A program made the translations under genes and the position numbers. Below, piece by piece: positions 17,578 through 26,544 of a stretch of 64,000 bases of DNA (the first letter of the stretch is position 1; each line of letters starts with the position of its first letter). A model generated the notes under the pieces. It had not been told where the DNA came from and ran no database searches. It saw nothing but the letters and a program-made list of their open reading frames with translations. Source of the DNA: Pseudomonas putida NBRC 14164 (GTDB lineage: Bacteria; Pseudomonadota; Gammaproteobacteria; Pseudomonadales; Pseudomonadaceae); contig NC_021505.1 in the NCBI RefSeq assembly GCF_000412675.1, positions 3,032,501 through 3,096,500 of the forward strand, read 5' to 3'.

Positions 17578-18738
17578 CTATTTCGGCAGGCCGAGCATGC
17601 GCTCGGCGATGATGTTGCGCTGGATTTCGTTGGTGCCGGCGTAGATCGGCCCGGCCTGAGCGAACAGGAAGCCATCAAGCCAGCCGCCTTCGACCGCTTG
17701 CGCAGCACTACTCAACAACTCCCCGTGCGCACCCAGGATGCGCATGGCGGTTTCGTGCATCTTCAAGTCGAGCTCCGACCAGATGATCTTGTTGATGCTC
17801 GACTCGGCGCCGATCTGCGCGCCACGGCTCAAGCGCCCGACGGTGTGGTAGGACGACAGCGCGTAGCCTTCAGCGCCCAGCCAGGCCTCGACAACCGCTT
17901 CGCGGATGCTCGGGTCACGGTCGGCGCTCTGCCGGTTGGCGTTGTACAGCTGTATCAACTTGCGCGCCGTGGCCTGGAAGCGTGCCGGCGAACGCAACAG
18001 CAAACCACGCTCAAAGCCCGCGGTGGCCATCGCCACATGCCAGCCCTGGCCTTCGGCACCAATGCAGTTTTCAAGCGGCACGCGCACATCGTCGAAAAAC
18101 ACTTCGGCGAAGGTGTTCTTGCCATTCAGCGCCTTGATCGGCCGGATGGTCACGCCCGGGGCATCGAGCGGCACCATCACGAACGACAAGCCGTTGTGCC
18201 GGGTCGAGGCCGGATCGCTGCGGAACAGGCCAAACAGCCAGTCGGCAAACAGTGCGCGGCTGGACCAGGTTTTCTGCCCGTTGAGCACATAGTGATCGCC
18301 ATCACGGATGGCCTTGCTGGTGATCGCGGCCATGTCGGAGCCGGCATTGGGCTCGGACCAGCCCTGGGCCCACATGTCGACACTGGACGCCATGCGCGGC
18401 AGGAAGCGCTGCTTCTGCGCCTCGGTACCGAACTCCATCAACGTTGGGCCGAGTAGCAGCTGACCGTTCTGGTTGATACGCATCGGTGCGTCTGCGCCGT
18501 AGTACTCTTCCTCGAAAATCAGCCACTCGATCAGGTCGCAACCGCGCCCGCCGTAGGCCTTGGGCCACATGACCATCGACAGGCGCTGCTCGAACAGCTT
18601 CGCCTCCCAGGCCCGGTGCTGCTCGAACCCTTCCCGGGTGTCATAGTTGGCAAGGGGCGTAGTCGGCTGATTGGCCGCCAGCCATTCACGCACTTCCTCA
18701 CGGAAGGCCTTCTGTTTGGGGGTATAAGCTAGTTCCAT
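17578..18738 (-). CDS. fadE30: Acyl-CoA dehydrogenase, FadE30-like
   Basis: A 386-residue acyl-CoA dehydrogenase. It has WAQGWSEPNAGSDMAAI (flavin site), NGQKTWSSRA and the C-terminal IYAGTNEIQRNIIAERMLGLP. The ending and overall length resemble mycobacterial FadE30 (Rv3560c), which desaturates the propionyl side chain of HIP-CoA as the first beta-oxidation step on rings C/D. Its neighbours echA20, ipdC and fadA6 belong to the same pathway. Whether it pairs with the 352-residue protein downstream or acts alone is not certain, so the exact FadE number is tentative. Confidence 0.85.
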   Translation of the reverse strand: MELAYTPKQKAFREEVREWLAANQPTTPLANYDTREGFEQHRAWEAKLFEQRLSMVMWPKAYGGRGCDLIEWLIFEEEYYGADAPMRINQNGQLLLGPTLMEFGTEAQKQRFLPRMASSVDMWAQGWSEPNAGSDMAAITSKAIRDGDHYVLNGQKTWSSRALFADWLFGLFRSDPASTRHNGLSFVMVPLDAPGVTIRPIKALNGKNTFAEVFFDDVRVPLENCIGAEGQGWHVAMATAGFERGLLLRSPARFQATARKLIQLYNANRQSADRDPSIREAVVEAWLGAEGYALSSYHTVGRLSRGAQIGAESSINKIIWSELDLKMHETAMRILGAHGELLSSAAQAVEGGWLDGFLFAQAGPIYAGTNEIQRNIIAERMLGLPK

Positions 18739-18747
18739 GGCACTCTC

Positions 18748-19500
18748 TCAGAACTTGGCGTCGCGTTTTTCGACGAAGGCGCGGCGGGTTTGCGCAGAAT
18801 CCGGACTGGTGTAGGCCTGCAGGGTCAGCCCCTGCTCCCAGCGGTATTTGTCTTCCAGGTTGCCGTCCTCGATACCGTTCAGGGCTTCCTTGGCGATACG
18901 GATCATCACCGGGCTCTTGGCAGCGATTTTGGCGGCAATCTCCAGCGCGGTTTCGCGCAGCTGCTCTTTGGGCACCACGCGCTCGATGAAGCCATACTGC
19001 GCAGCCTCTGCGGCGCCGATCTTGTCGCCGGTGAAGAACAGATAACGAACCTTCTGCACCGGGAACAAACGCTGCAGGTGCGCGCCGCCGCCCATGGCCC
19101 CACGGTCAACTTCGGGCAAGGCAAAGGTGGCGCACTCTGAGGCCACGACAATGTCGGCAGCACCGGTAATGCCGACGCCACCACCGAGGACGAAGCCGTG
19201 CACGGCGACGATGACCGGCACAGGGTTGCGATGTACCGCCTTGAACGCCGCATAATTACCGGCGTTGACCGCTACGATGCGTTCGGGGTGGGCGTCCAGT
19301 TCCTTGATGTCGACACCCGCGCAGAAACCACGGCCTTCGGCACGGATGACGATCACCCGGACGTCGGGGTTGGCGCCCAGGGCTTCTACCTGATGGGCCA
19401 GGTCCATCCACTCCTGGCTGCCCAGGGCATTGACCGGCGGTTTGGCCAGCACCAGCTCGGCAATGCCCGCCTCGATCTGTGTGGTAAATGCTTGACTCAT
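18748..19500 (-). CDS. echA20: EchA20-like crotonase (ring C/D opening hydrolase)
   Basis: A 250-residue crotonase resembling EchA20 (Rv3550) as recalled. Matching features are RAEGRGFCAGVDIKELD, VHGFVLGGGVGITGAADIVVASECATFALPEVDRGAMGG, FPVQKVRYLFFTGD and KSPVMIRIAKEALNGIED. EchA20 hydrolyses ring D of the HIEC-CoA intermediate before IpdAB acts. ATG 19500 overlaps the stop of the upstream ipdC gene (ATGA), so translation is coupled. A TTG 15 nt earlier is less likely. Confidence 0.9.
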   Translation of the reverse strand: MSQAFTTQIEAGIAELVLAKPPVNALGSQEWMDLAHQVEALGANPDVRVIVIRAEGRGFCAGVDIKELDAHPERIVAVNAGNYAAFKAVHRNPVPVIVAVHGFVLGGGVGITGAADIVVASECATFALPEVDRGAMGGGAHLQRLFPVQKVRYLFFTGDKIGAAEAAQYGFIERVVPKEQLRETALEIAAKIAAKSPVMIRIAKEALNGIEDGNLEDKYRWEQGLTLQAYTSPDSAQTRRAFVEKRDAKF

Positions 19501-20603
19501 GAGGGTGTTCTCCAAAGTTCGGCAGGCGGATGCTCGCTACGGCAGGCCAACAGGGCTTCCAGGCAGCGTTCGGCTTCCTGGGCAATTTCTTCGATCACTT
19601 GCTGGCAACTCTTGAGTTCACCAATGGCGGCGGCTACCTGGCCGCTGGGCAGAATGCCTTCGTCCGGAACACCGTCGATCATCGAACGCTGCAGCAGTAC
19701 CGGCTGGTTGGCGGCCATCAGCGTTTGCGACAGCGCGCCGGGGTCTTCCTTGAGTGCCTGGCGCAGCACACCGAACAGATGGCTCAGGCTCATTCCGGTT
19801 TGCTGCTTCCATTTCCAGGCGCTGCGCAACGCGATGCGCAGGCGCCCGAAAGACCCGGCCTGCTCCAGGCGGTTGATAAACGGGTTCTCGATCATGCGGT
19901 GGCGCATGCCATCTACCGCCGTGGTCACCCGCACCCGTTGCGGGTCGTTGACCTCGAGGTAATGCACCAAGGTGCTCGACGGCGTAGGCGAGTCCCGGGT
20001 CATCAAAAAGCGCGTGCCCATGGCAATACCCACGGCGCCGGTCGCCAGCGCGCCGGCAAGGCCCCTGCCGGTGGAGTAACCACCTGCGGCGATTACCGGG
20101 ACCGACACCGCGGCGAGTACCTGGGGCAACAGGATCGAACTGGGCACACCACCGGTATGCCCGCCGCCCTCGCCGCCCTGGATGGTGATCATGTCCGCGC
20201 CCAGCTCCACCGCCTTCAGGGCGTGTTTGAGTGCGCCCACCGTCGGGATGCACAGCACCCCGGCAGCCTTGAAGCGGGCGATGGTCTGTTTGTCCGGGCC
20301 ACGTCCGTAACTGACCGCCCGCAAGCGGTAGCGAATCGCCAAGTCAACGCATTGGGCCGCGTTTTCCTGGAACATATGAAAGTTCAGGCCGAAATTGCTG
20401 CCACCGGTGGCGGCAATTACCTTGTTGATCTCGCCTTCCAGGGCATCGGACGCAATCGTGGCCCCGGCCAGAAAACCGAAACCACCGGCGCGGGTCGTGG
20501 CAATCACCAGGTTGGCGTCAGCTACCCAACCCATGGCGGTCTGCACGATCGGGTAACGGCAGCCCAAGGCTTCGGTCAGTGGCGTACACAACCAGCGGCT
20601 CAT
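19497..20603 (-). CDS. ipdC: IpdC-like flavin oxidoreductase (nitronate monooxygenase/NPD family)
   Basis: A 368-residue TIM-barrel flavoprotein of the 2-nitropropane dioxygenase group. It shows PIVQTAMGWVADANLV at the N-terminus, the FMN-binding TIQGGEGGGHTGG, and PVIAAGGYSTGRGLAGALATGAVGIAMGTRFL. A C-terminal extension of about 120 residues goes beyond small NPD enzymes, as in IpdC (Rv3553). IpdC introduces the ring-C double bond of the indane CoA ester with reduced pyridine nucleotide turnover. Both ends overlap neighbours by ATGA (20600-20603 and 19497-19500), a tightly coupled ech-ipdC-echA20 block. Confidence 0.88.
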   Translation of the reverse strand: MSRWLCTPLTEALGCRYPIVQTAMGWVADANLVIATTRAGGFGFLAGATIASDALEGEINKVIAATGGSNFGLNFHMFQENAAQCVDLAIRYRLRAVSYGRGPDKQTIARFKAAGVLCIPTVGALKHALKAVELGADMITIQGGEGGGHTGGVPSSILLPQVLAAVSVPVIAAGGYSTGRGLAGALATGAVGIAMGTRFLMTRDSPTPSSTLVHYLEVNDPQRVRVTTAVDGMRHRMIENPFINRLEQAGSFGRLRIALRSAWKWKQQTGMSLSHLFGVLRQALKEDPGALSQTLMAANQPVLLQRSMIDGVPDEGILPSGQVAAAIGELKSCQQVIEEIAQEAERCLEALLACRSEHPPAELWRTPS

Positions 20604-21511
20604 GCCTGCTCTCCACTGGCGGCAGCCTTGTTGGCCTGGGCCATGGCCTTGGCATCGAAGCCGCCCAGCTTGTCGCCCGACAGCAGTTCATTGTGGGCAT
20701 GGGCGAAGTGGTGCCAGGCAAAGGCAGCGTCCATCGCCGTGCGTTTACCCTGCAGATCCTCGACGTGGTTAATGGCCTGCTTGGTCAGCGCAAGGCCCAT
20801 TCGCGGCTGCCGGGCAATACCGGCCGCCAGCGCATAGGTGCCCTGCTCCAGTTCCTCACGTGGCACTACCCTGTTGACCATGCCCATCTGGTAGGCACGC
20901 TCGGCACTCATGCGATCGCCGGTGAACAGAAACTCTTTGGCGATGCGCGGGTTCAGCTCATACGGGTGGGCAAAATACTCCACCCCCGGAATGCCCATAC
21001 GTACCACGGGGTCCTGGAAAAACGCATCATCGCTGGCCACGATCAGGTCGCACACCCAGGCCAGCATGAGCCCACCGGCCACGCACGCACCCTGGACCAT
21101 GGCAATGGTCGGCTTGGGCAGCTCACGCCAGCGCCGGCACATGCCCAGATAAACCTCTTGCTCGCGGGCATACAGCTGCTCGCCGCCGGGTTTGTTGGTG
21201 TGATCCCACCAGAGGTGTGCACGCTCGAACGGTTTGTTGATATCGCGCCCGGGCGTGCCAATGTCATGGCCGGCCGAAAAATGCTTGCCCGCCCCGCGCA
21301 GTACAATGACCTTGACCGCGTCATCGTTGACAGCCTGGCGCAGCGCCGCATCCAGCGCATACGTCATCTGCGAGTTCTGCGCATTATTGAAGCCTGGCCG
21401 GTTCATGGTCAGCGTGGCGATACCCTCGGCCACGCTGTACAACACCGGTTCCTGCGTTTCGTAGACCGAGTGGTCTGCACGCTCGACGAATTCACTGTCA
21501 GGGCTGTTCAT
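20600..21511 (-). CDS. Enoyl-CoA hydratase/isomerase family protein, atypical active site
   Basis: A 303-residue crotonase, longer than usual (about 260). It has GAGKHFSAGHDIGTPG for the oxyanion hole and QGACVAGGLMLAWVCDLIVASDDAFFQDP. The positions that hold the two catalytic Glu in true hydratases are not Glu here (GGLMLA; QDPVVRMG). It may therefore be an isomerase, hydrolase or other crotonase reaction. Insertions near residues 85-110 and at the C-terminus are unusual. The start is either ATG 21517 or 21511; 21511 has better spacing from GAGGG. It lies between ipdB and ipdC, so a ring C/D step is likely. Confidence 0.82.
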   Translation of the reverse strand: MNSPDSEFVERADHSVYETQEPVLYSVAEGIATLTMNRPGFNNAQNSQMTYALDAALRQAVNDDAVKVIVLRGAGKHFSAGHDIGTPGRDINKPFERAHLWWDHTNKPGGEQLYAREQEVYLGMCRRWRELPKPTIAMVQGACVAGGLMLAWVCDLIVASDDAFFQDPVVRMGIPGVEYFAHPYELNPRIAKEFLFTGDRMSAERAYQMGMVNRVVPREELEQGTYALAAGIARQPRMGLALTKQAINHVEDLQGKRTAMDAAFAWHHFAHAHNELLSGDKLGGFDAKAMAQANKAAASGEQA

Positions 21512-21527
21512 GCTCATGTCCCTCGCC

Positions 21528-22331
21528 TTACGCCACGCGAATGCCAGCCGGGTTGCCCTTGATCGCCGAACTGCGCAGATCATGGGGGTCGAGCCGACGG
21601 ATCAGCGCCAATTGCTCAGGCGTCGGATGTACGGTTTCTTTCAGCGACGCTGACTTGAGCAACGGGAAGCCGGTGTTTTCCTGCACCTGCTCAAAGCTCA
21701 CCCCCGGGTGCAAGCTGCGCACCTGCACCGCGCGGTCCGGGCCGTCGAAATCCATCACACACAAGTCGGTGACGATCAGGCGGATGTCCATCAGGTCGCG
21801 GCGTACCCCTTTTGGCCAGCGGTCGGCCTTGAAACCGACACCGGAAACCATGTCCACTTCGCCGCTGACGAACACGCGTGTGTTATGGCTGGGTACAAAG
21901 AACGAGTTGATGTGATTGATGCTGTTGCCGGGCAAGCCGCGCACACCGAGCATTGCAGCCTTGGGCTTGTGGTAATCGCCCACGCAGGAGAGGTTGCTCT
22001 GGCCCCAGCGGTCGATCTGGGTCGGGCCGATCATGGCGTGACGGCGGCCACCCCAGACGCACTCGAACACCCGCTCGAAGTTGAGCGAACCCGAATATTT
22101 CGGCACATGATCGCCACGCGGCCCTAGCGGGATCGGCTCTTCGACCAGGTAGGCCTCGCTGTCGGTCATCAACAGTTGCGGACTGTGGCTGAGTTTGGCC
22201 AGGCTAGCGCCCAGGCGCGGGATCACGCCCAGGCCCGAGGCGATCAGCTCGCCGTTGTCACGCCAGGCTTCGCTGGCCGCGACAATCATCAGTTCCGCGA
22301 GGGTAAATTCACAGGTAGTCGACATTTTCAT
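21528..22331 (-). CDS. ipdB: IpdB-like CoA-transferase-family ring hydrolase, beta subunit
   Basis: A 267-residue family-I CoA-transferase-fold protein. LAELMIVAASEAWRDNGELIASGLGVIPRLGA, GPRGDHVPKYSG, VWGGRRHAMIGPTQIDRWGQ and HPGVSFEQVQENTGF match the IpdB type. IpdAB does not transfer CoA. It hydrolytically opens the last ring of COCHEA-CoA, formed from rings C/D. It is 5 bp downstream of ipdA. The retained transferase fold and the pairing with ipdA are clear; the unusual chemistry rests on the mycobacterial and Rhodococcus precedent. Confidence 0.9.
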   Translation of the reverse strand: MKMSTTCEFTLAELMIVAASEAWRDNGELIASGLGVIPRLGASLAKLSHSPQLLMTDSEAYLVEEPIPLGPRGDHVPKYSGSLNFERVFECVWGGRRHAMIGPTQIDRWGQSNLSCVGDYHKPKAAMLGVRGLPGNSINHINSFFVPSHNTRVFVSGEVDMVSGVGFKADRWPKGVRRDLMDIRLIVTDLCVMDFDGPDRAVQVRSLHPGVSFEQVQENTGFPLLKSASLKETVHPTPEQLALIRRLDPHDLRSSAIKGNPAGIRVA

Positions 22332-22336
22332 CCTCC

Positions 22337-23212
22337 TCAGAACACTGGCAGGGCCAGGGAGCCCATGCGTTCGGCACCGCCGTTCTGCTCTTGATAAGCC
22401 CGCTCACCGGCCGCCACGTACTGCGCCACATAGGCTTGCCAGCCGCCCTCTTCCCCGGCACTGGCGGCATAGCGTTTGAGGTGGCTCAGGTCCCAGCCAT
22501 ACTCGGGCTGGCAGGCGGTCGGGTGGGCGCCGAGCGGTGCATGGATCACGCCACTGACCAGGTACCGCTCAAAGGTGTTGCAGCGTGCCTGTTCGGTGGT
22601 CAGTTCCAGTCGTTCGTGCAATTGCTCGCAAGACACGAAGCACTGCTGGGCCGCGCGAGCGAACAGATGGTCGAAATAAGGGTCTGGGCCGGTCACCAGG
22701 GTGTTGCCCAGGCGGTCGGCGACGTTGACGTGGACAAACGCCACGTCCAGGTTCAGGGCGGGCATGGCCAGCAGCACTTCGCCGTCGTCATACGGCGACT
22801 GGATGGTTTTAAGGTCAGGGTTCAGCCGTGTGACATCGGTGGCCAGGCCGCAGCGGGTCGGCAGAAACGGCAAACGCATGGCCGCTGCACGCAGGCCCCA
22901 CTGGAACATGCCTTCATCCACCTCTAGCAACTCCAGCCCACCGGCTTCGCGGGCTTTGCGGTAATAGGGCTCCAGCGGAATGGCGTCAAGGGTGGCAAAG
23001 CCGAACACCAGCTTCTTGACCTTGCCCGCCGCACACAGCATGCCCACTTCGGGGCCACCGTAGGCGACCACAGTCAGGTCTTTGACGGGAGAACGCAAAA
23101 TCTCGCGCACAACCGCCATCGGCTTGCGCCGTGGCCCCCAGCCGCCGAAGCCGATGGTCATGCCATCGCGCAGGTGCGCAACGGCATCGGCCGCCGTCAT
23201 TTGCTTGTTCAT
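22337..23212 (-). CDS. ipdA: IpdA-like CoA-transferase-family ring hydrolase, alpha subunit
   Basis: A 291-residue protein with TIGFGGWGPRRKPMAVVREIL and LTVVAYGGPEVGMLCAAGKVKKLVFGFATLD, the alpha-subunit signature of CoA-transferases. A central LLEVDEGMFQWGLRAAAMRLPFLPTR is like IpdA. It would form the catalytic heterotetramer with IpdB. Its ATG overlaps the hsaC stop (ATGA at 23209-23212), so the ring-A extradiol enzyme and the ring C/D hydrolase are translationally linked. Confidence 0.9.
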   Translation of the reverse strand: MNKQMTAADAVAHLRDGMTIGFGGWGPRRKPMAVVREILRSPVKDLTVVAYGGPEVGMLCAAGKVKKLVFGFATLDAIPLEPYYRKAREAGGLELLEVDEGMFQWGLRAAAMRLPFLPTRCGLATDVTRLNPDLKTIQSPYDDGEVLLAMPALNLDVAFVHVNVADRLGNTLVTGPDPYFDHLFARAAQQCFVSCEQLHERLELTTEQARCNTFERYLVSGVIHAPLGAHPTACQPEYGWDLSHLKRYAASAGEEGGWQAYVAQYVAAGERAYQEQNGGAERMGSLALPVF

Positions 23213-24114
23213 TGCACATCTCCTTGCTGTTGGCCGACGGAAAAGTCATGCCCCCACAGGCTTACCCGGGTAAATTCGAAGGCCGAGTGCTCAGCCCAGT
23301 CCACTTGCAGGCCGCCGTAGCCGTACTCCAGGTCGAAGCCGGATGGGGTCTTCATGTAAAAGGAGGTCATTCGGTCATTGAGGTGCTGGCCGAGGGTCGC
23401 CGACAGCGGCACCTGATGGGCCAGGCGCCGGTCATGGGCGCGGCCCACTTCAGTCATCGAGCCCACTTCCACCATCACGTGCACGCAGCCTGAAGGCACC
23501 GCGTACTCCGCCAGCGCCAGCGAGTGATGGCGGCTGTTGCGGCAATGCAGGAAGTGAATGCGGATTGGCGGTGCTGCCGGGTCGGGGCGAAAGTTGAAGA
23601 TGTCCGACAGTTCGAAGCCCAGCACGTCCTTGACGAAGGCCAGGGTCGCGTCAAACTCCGGGGCCGGCAGCACGGTGTGGCCCAGGCCCATGTCGCCGGT
23701 GACAAAACCCGGCACGCCTTGCGGCGAAACGAATGGCAGGCAGTCGGAACGGTGTCCCCAGCTCAATTCGTGGCGGTTGCCGGAGGGGTCCAGGACACTG
23801 ACCAGTGCCTGTACGCCACGCTGCTCGATCTCGGCGGCAGAGCCTGCTTGCCAGCGCACACCGTTTTGTTCCAGTGCCTGCAATGCGGCGTTGAATGCCC
23901 GCTCGCTGGCCAGTTCCCAGCCAGAGGCCAGGTAGCCTGCCTCGGCGCCTTCGACGATGAGCATGCGAAACGGCCGCTCGTCCATCTTCACATACAGTCC
24001 GCCACCGGGCGCGGGCACCACCATCATGCCCAGCACGTCTTCGGCATAACGTTGCCACTGACTGAGGTTTTCGATTTGAGCGACGAAGTAGCTCAGCCCC
24101 CGGATATCCATCAT
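23209..24114 (-). CDS. hsaC: HsaC/TesB-like extradiol dioxygenase (3,4-DHSA 4,5-cleavage)
   Basis: A 301-residue type-I extradiol dioxygenase with two vicinal-oxygen-chelate modules. Predicted iron ligands are H146 (GLGHTVLP), H212 (GCVHVMVEV) and E263 (FDLEYGYGG). Second-sphere histidines are H196/H197 and H244, and the Tyr is Y265. It would cleave the catechol 3,4-DHSA made by HsaAB. ATG 24114 has GGAG at a good distance; the open frame to 24180 lacks a site. It is the promoter-proximal gene of a ten-gene operon mixing ring-A and ring-C/D functions, with site E 64 nt upstream. Confidence 0.93.
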   Translation of the reverse strand: MMDIRGLSYFVAQIENLSQWQRYAEDVLGMMVVPAPGGGLYVKMDERPFRMLIVEGAEAGYLASGWELASERAFNAALQALEQNGVRWQAGSAAEIEQRGVQALVSVLDPSGNRHELSWGHRSDCLPFVSPQGVPGFVTGDMGLGHTVLPAPEFDATLAFVKDVLGFELSDIFNFRPDPAAPPIRIHFLHCRNSRHHSLALAEYAVPSGCVHVMVEVGSMTEVGRAHDRRLAHQVPLSATLGQHLNDRMTSFYMKTPSGFDLEYGYGGLQVDWAEHSAFEFTRVSLWGHDFSVGQQQGDVQ

Positions 24115-24177
24115 GCCCTGCTCCTCAATGACTGGACCTTTGTTGGTCTTCATTGTGCTGAGGGCAGGCCTGGTGCT

Positions 24178-24195
24178 CATCGTCCGTTGAGACTA
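24178..24195 (-). promoter_or_regulatory. Steroid-regulon dyad (site E), hsaC operon promoter
   Basis: Gene-direction TAGTCT-CAAC-GGACGATG fits the consensus. CACAAT (24152-24157) lies 20 nt downstream. After the motif the sequence continues GAGCACC, as at site A. Confidence 0.78.
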
Positions 24196-24308
24196 AGCAG
24201 TTGATCTATCGGGAATACTGAAATGCAGGCGGTGGAAACAGGCTTGCCCCGCGACAGTGATGCGCCAGGCACATCGCATCGCAGGGCAATCTCGCGCCTT
24301 CGGAGTGG

Positions 24309-25256
24309 TTACATGTACAGGATTACCAGGTCGTTGATGACCGAGGGGCGATCACTGCCGACGACGTGGGTATTCACCTCCAGGGTCAACTGGGTGCCGC
24401 GCTTGACCCGCGCCACCTGCTTGACCCTGGCCCGCGCATGAACCCGCGAGCCGGCCGGCACCGGCGCCGGGAAGCGCAGGCGGTCTGAGCCGTAATTGAC
24501 CATGGTGCTGAAACCGGTGATTTCATAACCCAGCGCCAGCTTGAGCCGCGACTGCAACACCTGTACCAGCGCGCCGTGGGCAATGGTGCCGCCAAACGGG
24601 CTGTCCTTGCGTGCACGCTGCGGATCGGTGTGAATCCAGTAGTCATCACCCGACAGCGCGGCAAAGGCATCGATCAGGGCTTGATCGATGACAATCTGGT
24701 TGCTCCAGGGGCTGAAGGTCTCACTGACCAGGCTCTGCAGCGCCACATCATCATCCATGGCGACCAAACGCACAGATGCGGCTTCACCCTGCTCCGGCAT
24801 TTGCGCCTGAGGCGTGCCGTTGTAGCGCTGTAGCGCACTGCTGTCCTGGTCCGGACCGGTAAAGCGCAGTAAACGCGTACCCTTGGCGTCGACTTCGGCA
24901 AACACCGGTTTGAGCCGCATGCCGATGCGGATCTGATCCTCTTCAAGCCCCACCAGGGTGGTGTTGATTCGCACGCCTTCGTCCAACTCGATGACAGCCA
25001 GCTTTTGTGGCATCTCATCGGCAAAATCGGGCAACGTGGCAATGCGTGCCACGGTGAAGCTGTACAGGGTGGCGCCACCACTGACTTCGCGCCAGCTCAG
25101 GTCATGGGCCAGGCACTGCGGGCAATGCCTGCGCGGGTAGAACACCCAGTGTTCGCAGGCGTTGCACTGCTGGATCAACAGGCGCTGTGCCTTCAGGCCT
25201 TCCCAGAACGGCGCGGAAATTTCAGTCGGCACCGGCATTGGTTTATTGTTCGACAT
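24309..25256 (-). CDS. DUF35-MaoC fusion, ChsH2-like partner of the SCP-x aldolase (swapped order)
   Basis: A 315-residue protein. Its N-terminal half is a DUF35 domain with a zinc ribbon (CNACEHWVFYPRRHCPQC) and an OB fold containing KLAVIELDEGVRINTTLVG. The C-terminal half is a MaoC hot-dog with SGDDYWIHTDPQRA and SPFGGTIAHGALVQVL, so it carries hydratase residues. DUF35 partners SCP-x thiolases to form steroid side-chain retro-aldolases (Ltp2-ChsH2). The second such protein here (48730) has the domains in opposite order. ATG 25256 has AGGGAG at correct spacing; ATG 25265 overlaps the upstream stop as ATGA. It probably hydrates the side-chain enoyl-CoA and passes it to the aldolase. Confidence 0.87.
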   Translation of the reverse strand: MSNNKPMPVPTEISAPFWEGLKAQRLLIQQCNACEHWVFYPRRHCPQCLAHDLSWREVSGGATLYSFTVARIATLPDFADEMPQKLAVIELDEGVRINTTLVGLEEDQIRIGMRLKPVFAEVDAKGTRLLRFTGPDQDSSALQRYNGTPQAQMPEQGEAASVRLVAMDDDVALQSLVSETFSPWSNQIVIDQALIDAFAALSGDDYWIHTDPQRARKDSPFGGTIAHGALVQVLQSRLKLALGYEITGFSTMVNYGSDRLRFPAPVPAGSRVHARARVKQVARVKRGTQLTLEVNTHVVGSDRPSVINDLVILYM

Positions 25257-25261
25257 GCGGG

Positions 25262-26473
25262 TCATGCTCCCTGAAGTATCAACGCGGCCTGCTCACTCAT
25301 CACGCCACCAGTGCCGGACACGTAGACAGCGTCGCAGCGTTCAAGCTGGCGCTCGCCCGCCTCACCGCTGATCTGCGTGACAGCCTCGATCACCTGTGAC
25401 ATGCCCCCGGCAGCGCCGGCCTGGCCAAAACTGAGCTGGCCACCGTGGGTGTTCATGGGGAAATCGCCGCGCCAGGTCAGGTCATGCTCGCGAACAAACT
25501 GCATGCCCTCGCCTTTGGCGCAGAAGCCGGCGTCCTCCAGGGTCAGCAACGCGGTAATGGTGTAACAGTCATAGATCTGCACCGCATCGACATCGCCCGG
25601 TTTGAGCCTGGCCATCTCGAAGGCACGGCGCGAAGCAGGCCCAATCGGCGTATGGAGCATGTCCTGGGCATACGAAGGCGACTTGAACGCCAGGTGCTCA
25701 CCGAAGCCGGTGATGAATGCCGGGCGCTTGCGTGCACGTGCGGCCACTTCTTTGGAGGCAATGATCAATGCCGCGCCACCGGCCACCGGCATGACAATCT
25801 CGAGTACGTGCAAAGGATCAGCCACGCGCTTGCTCGCCAGCACCTGCTCGATCGTCAACGGCTGGCCATGGAACATCGCCTGGGGGTTGGCCAAGGCATT
25901 GGTGCGTTGATCAACGGCAATCTTGGCCATGGCTATCGGGTCATAACCGTACTGCGCGGCGTAGCGTTGGGCGATCATGGCGTAGCCGGTGTTCTGGCCC
26001 ATGTGGCCATAAGGCAGATCGAACTCCGCCTCCGGCGCACCAAAGGCGGTGCTGTGACCGCCGTAACGCATGGCGCGGGCCATTGCCCCGGGATCTTCAT
26101 CGGGGCCCATCGGCGCCAGGCGCGCCGGCATTACACACAGCACCGCCTGGCACAGGCCCAGCTCGATCGCCGCAGCCGCGCGCCAGACCATACCCACTGC
26201 GGTACAACCACCAAGGTCGACCACTTCGGCGAAATTAACAGACAAACCCAGGTATTCGGCGGCCATGGCCGGCACGAACACCGAAGCTTCGTGGAAGTGC
26301 GGGCCATTGATCACCAGACCGTCCAGGTCTTCGGCACGCAAGCCGGCGTCGCGCAGCGCCTGCGCCGCCAGGTCGGCCACTTGCTCAAGATGGAACATTC
26401 GCGGCGCTGTGGCGTACTTCTCGGGTTTGTATTGCGCGGCGCCGACAATCGCCGCATGACCTTTAAGACCCAT
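25262..26473 (-). CDS. SCP-x type thiolase-fold steroid side-chain aldolase (Sal-like)
   Basis: A 403-residue thiolase-like protein of the lipid-transfer/SCP-x group. It has AAIVGAAQYKPEKYATAPRMFHLEQVADLAAQALRDAGL, VVDLGGCTAVGMVWRAAAAIELG, DCYTITALLTLEDAGF and the C-terminal PMNTHGGQLSFGQAGAAGGM. In Pseudomonas Chol1 such proteins act as aldolases (Sal) on side-chain hydroxyacyl-CoA esters rather than as thiolases. ATG 26473 is chosen because of GGGGGAT ahead of it; the open frame to 26554 has no site. It overlaps or abuts the DUF35-MaoC gene, the expected partner. It likely cleaves one of the two side-chain units. Confidence 0.85.
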   Translation of the reverse strand: MGLKGHAAIVGAAQYKPEKYATAPRMFHLEQVADLAAQALRDAGLRAEDLDGLVINGPHFHEASVFVPAMAAEYLGLSVNFAEVVDLGGCTAVGMVWRAAAAIELGLCQAVLCVMPARLAPMGPDEDPGAMARAMRYGGHSTAFGAPEAEFDLPYGHMGQNTGYAMIAQRYAAQYGYDPIAMAKIAVDQRTNALANPQAMFHGQPLTIEQVLASKRVADPLHVLEIVMPVAGGAALIIASKEVAARARKRPAFITGFGEHLAFKSPSYAQDMLHTPIGPASRRAFEMARLKPGDVDAVQIYDCYTITALLTLEDAGFCAKGEGMQFVREHDLTWRGDFPMNTHGGQLSFGQAGAAGGMSQVIEAVTQISGEAGERQLERCDAVYVSGTGGVMSEQAALILQGA

Positions 26474-26544
26474 GTATCCCCCACTCGAAGGCTGTGTGCT
26501 TGAGGTTTTTGTCTTGCGACCATGCCACAGGTGCCGTGGCGAGT

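Noticed and set aside
15343..18456. A 1037-codon open frame on the + strand, the longest in the window
   Set aside because: It lies wholly antisense to FadA6 and two acyl-CoA dehydrogenases. It shows no domain motif, is rich in His, Arg, Gln and Gly, and has no ribosome site. It is a high-GC shadow.
24244..24289. TTGCCC...GGGCAA imperfect inverted repeat, considered as a REP element or terminator
   Set aside because: The arms pair only in part, there is no U-run, and no second copy was noticed in the window. Insufficient to call.
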